From Pontiella desulfatans (GTDB lineage Bacteria; Verrucomicrobiota; Kiritimatiellia; Kiritimatiellales; Pontiellaceae), in the NCBI GenBank assembly GCA_029287275.1, contig JARFRL010000433.1, positions 1-5,442 of the forward strand: 5,442 bases of DNA, in the 5' to 3' direction. The position numbers and the translations under genes are program-made. The first letter of the stretch is position 1. Each line of letters starts with the position of its first letter. Shown here piece by piece: positions 1-5,442 of the stretch. The notes beneath the pieces are model-generated. The model was not told the DNA's origin. It saw nothing but the letters and a program-made list of their open reading frames with translations, and ran no database searches.

Positions 1-1899
1 ACCTTCAGCGGCCGCAGCATGGAAGTGCTCTCGATCGAATACGCCAAAGGCGAGAAGGTCTATCTGCCCGTCACGCAGGCCCACCTGCTGACGCGCTACA
101 AAGGCATGGGCAAGAACGCGCCGAAACCCCACACGCTCGGCGGCCGCAAATGGAGGAACGACAAGGCCGGCGCGGAGGAGGCCGTCCAGGACCTCGCCGC
201 GCAGCTGCTCCAAACCCAGGCCGAACGGCAAGCCAAACGCGGCTATCGCTTCTCCAAAGACACCGCGATGCAGGCCGAGTTCGAGGCCGCGTTCCCCTAC
301 ACCGAAACCCCGGACCAGCTCTCCTCCTCCGACGAGCTCAAACGCGACATGGAAATGCTCCGGCCCATGGATCGCCTGCTTTGCGGCGACGTCGGCTTCG
401 GTAAAACCGAGGTCGCGATGCGCGCCGCGTTCAAGGCCGTGATGGACGGGATGCAGGTCGCGGTGTTGGTTCCCACCACCGTGCTCGCGCAGCAACACTT
501 CGACACCTTCGCGGAGCGCATGGCCGCGTTCCCCGTCCGCGTCGACATGGTTAGCCGATTCCGCACGAAGGCCCAGCAGAACAAAACCCTTTTCCAAACG
601 ATGGAAGGCGAGGTCGACATCCTCATCGGCACTCACCGCATCCTCTCCAAAGACGTGAACTTCAAAAACCTCGGGCTCGTCATCATCGACGAGGAACAGC
701 GCTTCGGCGTCACCGCGAAGGAGCATCTCAAAGAACTCCGCAAGCAAGTGGACCTCATCACCATGTCCGCCACCCCGATTCCGCGCACGCTCTACATGAG
801 CCTCACCGGCGTCCGCGATCTCAGCACCATCAAAACCGCGCCGCAAGAACGGCAACCGGTCGACACCAACGTGATCCCGTACGACGAGGAGATCATCGCC
901 GAGTCGATCCGCGCCGAGCTGCGGCGCGAGGGCCAGGTTTTCTATCTGCACAACCGCGTCAAAACCATCCACCTCGTCGAAACGCGGCTGATGGCGCTCG
1001 TGCCCGAGGCGCGGATCGCGGTTGCGCACGGCCAGATGGGCGAGAAGGAGCTTTCCGAAATCATGCACGCCTTCGTCGAAGGCCGGTTCGACGTGCTGCT
1101 CTGCACCACCATCATCGAAAGCGGGGTCGATATTCCCAACTGCAACACCCTGCTGGTCGAGAACGCGGAACGGTTCGGCCTTTCGGATCTCTATCAGCTG
1201 CGCGGCCGCGTCGGCCGTTCCAACCACAAGGCGTTCGCCTTTCTGATGCTCTCGCCCGGCGGCGACCTGATCGACGCGGCGCGCGACCGTATGAACGCGA
1301 TCCAGCGCTACACGGGCCTCGGCTCCGGCTTCCGGCTCGCGCTGCGCGACCTGGAACTGCGCGGCGCCGGCAACATGCTGGGCGCGAAGCAGAGCGGGCA
1401 TATTTCCGCGGTCGGGTTCGACCTCTACTGCCAATTGCTCAAACGCACCATCGCCATCATGCAGGGCAAAAAACCGCCGCCGCTGATGGACGTGACCGTC
1501 AAGATCGACTTCCTCGACCTCTCCCCGAAGTCGGGGAACAGGGAAAACGGCGCGTTCATTCCCTACGAGTACATCGAGGACGAGAACCTGCGCCTGCGAC
1601 TTTATCAACGGATGTCCTCGCTCGCGACGAAACAAGAGATCGCGCTGATGAAGCGCGAGATCAAGGACCGCTTCGGCAAACTGCCCGCGGAGGTCCAGCG
1701 GCTCATGCTCATCGCGGAACTGCGCATCGTCGCGGCGGACCATGGGCTGAAATCCGTCATCGTGCGCGACCGGCAGGTGATGCTTTCCAAAGAGAAGGAA
1801 TACCGCACCTTCGGTGGTCGCCATCCGCGGCTGGACGAGGACAAGGCCACGTCGATGCTGAAGGAATTGATTGGTCTGGCGCGAATGAACGCGTGGTAG
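1..1899 (+). CDS. mfd: Transcription-repair coupling factor Mfd, C-terminal part (5' truncated by window edge)
   Basis: Mfd is a cytoplasmic DNA translocase that binds RNA polymerase stalled at a lesion, pushes it off and recruits UvrA for transcription-coupled excision repair. The frame is open from base 1, so this is the last 632 residues of a protein that in E. coli has 1148; the ATG at 19 is internal. Numbering from base 1: residues ~1-30 match the end of the RNA-polymerase-interacting domain (IEYAKGEKVYLPV). The RecG-like SF2 motor follows, with Walker A GDVGFGKT (129-136), DEEQ box (230-233), motif III SATPIPRTL (256-264), HNRV (317-320) and motif VI QLRGRVGR (399-406). The translocation (TRG) region LELRGAG...KQSG spans ~451-466. 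The remainder is the C-terminal D7-like domain, ending ARMNAW before TAG. All motor motifs are intact. The N-terminal UvrB-homology region lies outside the window. A short linker at ~residues 507-517 (SPKSGNRENGA) looks like a lineage-specific insertion. The identification is secure. Confidence 0.97.
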   Translation, partial: TFSGRSMEVLSIEYAKGEKVYLPVTQAHLLTRYKGMGKNAPKPHTLGGRKWRNDKAGAEEAVQDLAAQLLQTQAERQAKRGYRFSKDTAMQAEFEAAFPYTETPDQLSSSDELKRDMEMLRPMDRLLCGDVGFGKTEVAMRAAFKAVMDGMQVAVLVPTTVLAQQHFDTFAERMAAFPVRVDMVSRFRTKAQQNKTLFQTMEGEVDILIGTHRILSKDVNFKNLGLVIIDEEQRFGVTAKEHLKELRKQVDLITMSATPIPRTLYMSLTGVRDLSTIKTAPQERQPVDTNVIPYDEEIIAESIRAELRREGQVFYLHNRVKTIHLVETRLMALVPEARIAVAHGQMGEKELSEIMHAFVEGRFDVLLCTTIIESGVDIPNCNTLLVENAERFGLSDLYQLRGRVGRSNHKAFAFLMLSPGGDLIDAARDRMNAIQRYTGLGSGFRLALRDLELRGAGNMLGAKQSGHISAVGFDLYCQLLKRTIAIMQGKKPPPLMDVTVKIDFLDLSPKSGNRENGAFIPYEYIEDENLRLRLYQRMSSLATKQEIALMKREIKDRFGKLPAEVQRLMLIAELRIVAADHGLKSVIVRDRQVMLSKEKEYRTFGGRHPRLDEDKATSMLKELIGLARMNAW

Positions 1900-1929
1900 G
1901 GGTCTGGATTGACACGCGCCGCGAAATGG

Positions 1930-1942
1930 CGGACGCTGTCCG
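1930..1942. other. Small perfect hairpin in the mfd-esterase gap
   Basis: In the 98-bp gap, CGGAC (1930-1934) and GTCCG (1938-1942) can pair around a GCT loop. The stem is only 5 bp and no T-run follows, so it is a weak terminator candidate at most; it could equally be chance in GC-rich DNA. The rest of the gap shows no convincing -35/-10 pair, so read-through from mfd into the esterase gene remains possible. Confidence 0.2.
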
Positions 1943-1983
1943 AGTCGGGGCGGGTCCGGCGAGTAACGAACAACCAATTACAT

Positions 1984-1989
1984 GAGGGG
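1984..1989 (+). promoter_or_regulatory. Ribosome binding site of the esterase gene
   Basis: GAGGGG lies 8 bases before the ATG at 1998 and is a good Shine-Dalgarno match. It supports this start over the ATG at 1982 in another frame. That other ATG opens a 142-codon frame with no recognisable protein, whereas the 1998 start gives a typical signal peptide. Confidence 0.75.
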
Positions 1990-1997
1990 AAAACCTG

Positions 1998-3569
1998 ATG
2001 AAAAAAACAATCCTAGTAGCGATGTGCGTCGGCTGGCTAGTCGGCCTCGCGGGGGCGGAACTGAGCCTGAACGGCTTGTTCACGGACCACATGGTGCTTC
2101 AGCGCGGCCAAGAGGTTCCCGTTTGGGGCGTCGCGGAGCCGGGCGCGAAAATCACGCTCGAGTTCGCCGGCCAGAAAAAGATGGCGACCGCGAAGCCGGA
2201 CGGATCGTGGAGGACGCGGCTGGACCCGATGACCGCCTCGTCAAAGGCTCGATCGCTCACGGTTCGTTCCTCGATCAAATCGGAGCAACTGGTCCTGAAA
2301 AACATTCTCGTCGGCGATGTCTGGGTGCTGACGGGGCAGTCCAACATGGCGCGGGAGTTCAGAACCTACGCGTGGTTGATGGAGGAACTGCCCTCCCTGG
2401 AAACGGATGAGCACATCCGGTGGTTTAAAATCAAGTCGGACACGACGAGCGATGAGCCGACGAAAGAGATCGTTATTGATCCGGCCTTCAAGGGTTCCTG
2501 GCGGGAAAGCAGTCTGGACTTGCTTCCGGTCTTTTCGCCGGCGGGCCATTTTTTCGGCATACATCGCTATAAGCAAAACGGCGTTCCACTCGGTTTGATG
2601 TACGCCGCGCGCGGCGCGACGATGGCCAACAGCTGGGTGCCGCGCTCGGTATTGGAAAGCCGACCGGAATACGCGCTGTTTCTGGATCCTGAAAAAAACA
2701 ACAATTACAAACCGAAGAACGGAAAACCGAATCCCCTTCGGCCCGTTGCTTTGTATAACGGCACGATCCATCCGCTGATCCCGTTCGGAATCAAAGGGGT
2801 GCTCTGGTATCAGGGCGAAAGCGACAGCCGGTACGCGGATGTTTACCGCCGGCTGTTTCCCGATCTGATCCGTAATTGGCGGGCCTCGTGGGGGCAGGGA
2901 GATTTCCCCTTCGTCTTCGCCCAGCTTTCCTCGAACAAAGATCGAAATTGGAGCGCGGCGTTCGAGCCGAAGGAGAGCTCGTGGGCGTGGCTGCGCGAGG
3001 CGCAGACCTTCGCGCTCGACGAACCGAACACATCCATGATCGTCGCGTACGACCTCGGCGAGTGGGAAGATATCCATCCGCAAAACAAAGAGGAGGTCGG
3101 GCGCCGTTTCGCGCTCGCGGTGGCCGCCATGGAAGGCGAAACCGTGATCGCGCGAGGGCCCGCGTACAAAGGCCACGAGATCCGAAAGCGTCGGATGCTC
3201 CTCTCCTTCGACAACGCGCGTGGAGAGCTACGGGCCAACGAGGTTCGGATGAACAAGAACAAAGGTTTGGCGCCGGGTTCCGATTCCGAGGCGTTCGTCC
3301 TTCCCGCCGACCAGCTTTCCGGATTCATCGTCTGCGGTCCGGATCGGGTGTTTCACGAAGCGACCGCGGTGCTCGGCCCGAACGGCAACACGGTGATCGT
3401 GGAGTCGCCGGAGGTCGCGGAGCCGGTCGCGGCGCGCTACGCCTGGGCGACCTTCGCCCTCGCCAATCTCTCCGACCAGTCGGGCCTCCCCGCCCTCCCT
3501 TTCCGCACGGATGATTTCCCCATGCCCGCGCTTACGGCGAAGAAAAAGCCCAAGAAGACCGCGGAATAG
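1998..3569 (+). CDS. Secreted sialate O-acetylesterase-family (SASA, SGNH-like) carbohydrate esterase
   Basis: Family members remove O-acetyl groups from sialic acids or from plant and algal polysaccharides such as xylan; the substrate here cannot be read from the sequence. The 523-aa product starts with a Sec signal peptide (MKK, then a hydrophobic stretch 5-18, probable cleavage after A18-G19-A20), so it should act in the periplasm or outside the cell. Residues ~22-100 form the usual N-terminal beta domain (LFTDHMVLQRGQEVPVWG). The nucleophile block is GQSNM (113-117, S115). Next come ARGATMANSW, a variant of the family's GGTPAESW-like block, then NGTIHPLIPFGIKGVLWYQGES with W270-S275, and the catalytic-acid/base block DIHP (D358, H360) followed by NKEEVGRRFAL. 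It ends with the family-like LPALPFRTDDFP and then a lysine-rich tail (AKKKPKKTAE). All catalytic residues are present and the length is normal. It begins 98 bp after mfd on the same strand and converges on recN. Cys10 is not in a lipobox, so it is not a predicted lipoprotein. Confidence 0.93.
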   Translation: MKKTILVAMCVGWLVGLAGAELSLNGLFTDHMVLQRGQEVPVWGVAEPGAKITLEFAGQKKMATAKPDGSWRTRLDPMTASSKARSLTVRSSIKSEQLVLKNILVGDVWVLTGQSNMAREFRTYAWLMEELPSLETDEHIRWFKIKSDTTSDEPTKEIVIDPAFKGSWRESSLDLLPVFSPAGHFFGIHRYKQNGVPLGLMYAARGATMANSWVPRSVLESRPEYALFLDPEKNNNYKPKNGKPNPLRPVALYNGTIHPLIPFGIKGVLWYQGESDSRYADVYRRLFPDLIRNWRASWGQGDFPFVFAQLSSNKDRNWSAAFEPKESSWAWLREAQTFALDEPNTSMIVAYDLGEWEDIHPQNKEEVGRRFALAVAAMEGETVIARGPAYKGHEIRKRRMLLSFDNARGELRANEVRMNKNKGLAPGSDSEAFVLPADQLSGFIVCGPDRVFHEATAVLGPNGNTVIVESPEVAEPVAARYAWATFALANLSDQSGLPALPFRTDDFPMPALTAKKKPKKTAE

Positions 3570-3578
3570 GAATCGTGT

Positions 3579-3598
3579 CGCCCGCGTTCACGCGGGCG
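3579..3598. terminator. Bidirectional hairpin terminator between convergent genes
   Basis: CGCCCGCG (3579-3586) and CGCGGGCG (3591-3598) form a perfect 8-bp GC stem around TTCA. The stem begins 10 bases after the esterase stop and ends 2 bases before the recN stop codon, filling most of the 31-bp gap. Its position between convergent stops and its strong stem argue for a terminator working in both directions. Neither strand has a following T-run, so it is not a textbook intrinsic terminator. It may act as a Rho-assisted stop or as a 3'-end stabiliser. Confidence 0.65.
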
Positions 3599-3600
3599 GG

Positions 3601-5274
3601 CTAGAGCCCCATCGTGGTTTGCTCGAGCATTTCCTTGGCGTGTTGAAGGGTGACGTTGGTGCTGTCTTTGCCGCCGAGCATGCGGGCGACCTCCTCGGGC
3701 CGCGACTCGGCGTCGAGCAATTCGACTTCGGTGAACGTGCGGCCGTCCTCGACGCGCTTGGAAACCGCGAGGTGCGTGGTGCCGCACGCCGCGACCTGCG
3801 GCAGATGCGTGATGCAGATGAGCTGGTGCGACTCCGCGACCTGCGCCAATTTCCGCCCGACCGCGCCGCCGATCTCGCCGCCGATGTTCGCGTCGATCTC
3901 GTCGAACACCAGCACGGGAATCTGGTCCTGCTTCGCGAGCACGGCTTTGGTCGCGAGCATGACGCGCGAGATCTCGCCGCTCGAGGCGATCACGCGCAAC
4001 GGCCGCATATCCTCGCCGGCGTTGGGCGCGAAACCGAACTCGATCAGATCCATGCCCGTCGGTCCGGGCTCGCACGCATTGATCTGAACGTCGAAGAATC
4101 CGTGTTCGAATCCGATGTCCACCAACTCGCGGGTGACGCGTTCGGATAGGTTGTCCGCGACGTTCTCGCGTTTGGCGCGCAACGCCTCTCCGGCCTTTTC
4201 CAGCGACTTGAAAACAACGGCGAGTTCCGCTCGCAGTTCGTCGCGGCGCGCGTCCCGCCCGCGCAGATCCGTCAGCTGTTGCTTCCATGTTTGGCCGTTT
4301 TCGAGAACTTCCTCGACGGTCGCGCCGTATTTGCGCTTCAAGGTCTGGTAGGTCGTCAGCCGGTCGTCGAGCCACTGCATGCGTTCCGCGCTGCCATCGA
4401 TTCCCTCGGCGGAGTTCTCGACGGAACGGACGACTTCTTGGACGGAGGTGACGGCGGTTTCGATTTCGTCGTGCCACTCCTGGGCGTCGGGCATCAGTTT
4501 GATCAATTGGTTCAGCGCCTGCTGGGCCGCGACCAGACCGTCGAACGCGCACCCTTCCCCTTCCGTCAGCGCTTGAACCACGCCGTTGGCCAGTTCGATG
4601 ACGTGTTGCGAATTCGCGATGCGAGAATGTTCTTCCTCAACTTCGGTCTCTTCTTCCGCGTTGAGGTTCGCGGTCTCGATCTCGTTCACGCGGTAATCGA
4701 GGAATTCGATCTGCCGTTGCAGATCCTCTTCGTTGTCGGCGTTCAGCGCGTCGATCTGTTTCTGAAGGGCGCGGTATTTTTCGTATTCGGCCGCGTAGGC
4801 CTTTTTCTCCGCGTCCACCTGCCCGAACGCGTCGAGGATATCGAGCTGAACGTTTTGATCGAGCAACGATTGGTGGTCGTACGGTCCGTGCATGTCGACC
4901 AGCACCTCGCCGAGTCGTTTAAGCGCGTTGAGCGTGACCGATTCGTCGTTCACCGTGGTTTTGTTGGACGATTCGGTGATGACGCGGCGAATGATGAGCA
5001 GACCGCCGTCGCAGGGCTCCAGCCCGACGTCCGCGAGCACGGCGTCGATCTGCCGCGTGTTTTCGAGCCCGAATTCGGCGTGCACGGAGCAGGAGGTTTC
5101 GCCGGAACGGATCATGGACTTGTCGGCGCGCTCGCCGAGCAGCAGTCGCAACGCGCCGATCATGAGCGACTTGCCCGCGCCGGTCTCGCCGGTGATGACG
5201 TTGAGGCCGGCGTTGAAGCCGACCTGAACGTCGTCGACGAGCGCGAGGTTTTTGATTTTAAGCGTTCTGAGCAT
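3601..5274 (-). CDS. recN: DNA repair protein RecN (SMC-like ATPase)
   Basis: RecN is a cytoplasmic SMC-family ATPase recruited to double-strand breaks, where it helps hold or align DNA for RecA-dependent recombination. The 557-aa product matches the family length (553 in E. coli). The N-terminal ATPase half has IKNLALVDDV (7-16), then Walker A GETGAGKS (29-36). The middle, ~residues 145-380, is rich in charged residues and Leu as expected for the antiparallel coiled-coil arm. The C-terminal half has the ABC signature ASSGE (430-434; usually ASGGE), Walker B LVFDEID (D458, E459), D-loop-like ANIGG, and the H-loop THLPQVA (H490). It ends near ARMLGG, typical of the family. I chose the ATG at 5274 because MLRTLKIKNLAL aligns with known RecN starts; an in-frame TTG at 5313 would add 13 atypical residues. 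No clear Shine-Dalgarno precedes the ATG. An upstream gene on the same strand ends 45 bp away, so co-transcription is likely. No SOS (LexA) box is evident in the short gap. Confidence 0.96.
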   Translation of the reverse strand: MLRTLKIKNLALVDDVQVGFNAGLNVITGETGAGKSLMIGALRLLLGERADKSMIRSGETSCSVHAEFGLENTRQIDAVLADVGLEPCDGGLLIIRRVITESSNKTTVNDESVTLNALKRLGEVLVDMHGPYDHQSLLDQNVQLDILDAFGQVDAEKKAYAAEYEKYRALQKQIDALNADNEEDLQRQIEFLDYRVNEIETANLNAEEETEVEEEHSRIANSQHVIELANGVVQALTEGEGCAFDGLVAAQQALNQLIKLMPDAQEWHDEIETAVTSVQEVVRSVENSAEGIDGSAERMQWLDDRLTTYQTLKRKYGATVEEVLENGQTWKQQLTDLRGRDARRDELRAELAVVFKSLEKAGEALRAKRENVADNLSERVTRELVDIGFEHGFFDVQINACEPGPTGMDLIEFGFAPNAGEDMRPLRVIASSGEISRVMLATKAVLAKQDQIPVLVFDEIDANIGGEIGGAVGRKLAQVAESHQLICITHLPQVAACGTTHLAVSKRVEDGRTFTEVELLDAESRPEEVARMLGGKDSTNVTLQHAKEMLEQTTMGL

Positions 5275-5319
5275 GTTCCGGTGGAGTATCCAAAGAAGGT
5301 GCGGTTCAAGCAAGCCGGA

Positions 5320-5442
5320 TTATTCGGGATTGAAGTGCTCGCTCGCGACTTGGTTCTCCTCTTCCTTCTTGCGCTCCTCGAATCCGTTTATGAAAATGAC
5401 CAGCACGCGCAGTAGGATGGCGAGAAAAACCGGCCCCCCGAT
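5320..5442 (-). CDS. Unrecognised small membrane protein, C-terminal 40 residues (5' end outside window)
   Basis: Reading the minus strand from the right edge, one frame stays open for 40 codons and ends at TAA (5322-5320). It encodes a hydrophobic segment (residues ~4-18, FLAILLRVLVIFI within it), then a charged, Glu/Lys-rich tail (FEERKKEEENQ) and a terminal HFNPE. This is the layout of a membrane protein with a final transmembrane helix and a short cytoplasmic tail. I do not recognise the family and assign no function. Support is its clear protein-like composition and its position 45 bp before the recN start on the same strand, suggesting a shared transcript. The caveat is that a 40-codon open frame in GC-rich DNA can occur by chance. 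Confidence 0.6.
   Translation of the reverse strand: MGGPVFLAILLRVLVIFINGFEERKKEEENQVASEHFNPE

Noticed and set aside
1909..1914. TTGACA resembling a -35 box after mfd
   Set aside because: No TATAAT-like hexamer 16-18 bases downstream (the stretch is GC-rich), so a sigma-70 promoter cannot be supported.
2025..2027. Possible lipoprotein cysteine (Cys10) in the esterase signal peptide
   Set aside because: The preceding residues V-A-M do not form a lipobox (Met at -1), and a standard cleavage site follows at A18-G19-A20.
1982..2410. 142-codon plus-strand frame starting at ATG 1982
   Set aside because: Overlaps the esterase gene in another frame, has low-complexity Gly/Arg-rich content, and the Shine-Dalgarno at 1984 lies inside it rather than before it.
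2241..3176. 311-codon minus-strand frame opposite the esterase gene
   Set aside because: Antisense shadow of a gene with intact SASA motifs; Arg/Phe-rich with no recognisable motif.
3598..3609. GGGC/GCCC inverted repeat with TAGA loop over the recN stop codon
   Set aside because: Only a 4-bp stem; expected by chance in this composition and mutually exclusive at its edge with the much stronger 8-bp hairpin.
3437..4552. 371-codon minus-strand frame within recN and the esterase end
   Set aside because: Extremely Arg-rich, overlaps recN in another frame on the same strand and crosses the hairpin and both stop codons; a composition artefact.
5275..5313. Upstream TTG start for recN
   Set aside because: It would add 13 residues not seen at RecN N-termini, while the ATG at 5274 aligns directly with the family start.
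4279..5415. 378-codon plus-strand open frame opposite recN and the upstream gene
   Set aside because: It is the antisense of recN, whose motifs are unambiguous. Its repetitive Val/Asp/Leu/Phe/Arg composition is typical of a complement-frame shadow in GC-rich DNA, and it has no recognisable domain.

Overview
This is a GC-rich (roughly 60% by eye) bacterial chromosomal window with dense, mostly housekeeping content and no sign of mobile DNA. It has four protein-coding regions. Two are plus-strand: the 3' part of mfd, and a secreted sialate O-acetylesterase-family protein. Two are minus-strand: recN, and the tail of an unrecognised membrane protein. I found no tRNA, rRNA, CRISPR array, insertion sequence or riboswitch.

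Layout: 1-1899 (+) is the C-terminal ~55% of transcription-repair coupling factor Mfd, cut by the left edge. A 98-bp gap (1900-1997) has a good Shine-Dalgarno and a small hairpin but no convincing promoter. 1998-3569 (+) encodes an exported SGNH/SASA-type carbohydrate esterase. A 31-bp gap (3570-3600) between convergent stop codons is almost filled by a perfect 8-bp GC hairpin, probably a bidirectional terminator. 3601-5274 (-) is recN. After a 45-bp gap, 5320-5442 (-) is the last 40 codons of a small membrane protein gene that continues beyond the right edge and probably precedes recN in the same transcript.

Biology: Mfd removes RNA polymerase stalled at DNA lesions and recruits excision repair. 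RecN is an SMC-like ATPase acting at double-strand breaks. Both belong to genome maintenance but lie on opposite strands and converge, so they are not one operon. The esterase between them is a polysaccharide or sialoglycan deacetylation function with no evident link to repair, which looks like ordinary gene-order mixing.

Organism: SASA-family esterases are abundant in polysaccharide-degrading Verrucomicrobiota, Kiritimatiellota, Lentisphaerota, Planctomycetota and Bacteroidota. The RecN variant motifs (ASSGE signature, FDEIDANIGG Walker B/D-loop) and high GC fit the PVC group best as I remember these families. This placement is inference and would need a phylogeny. I see no clearly novel system in the window; the findings below are modest.
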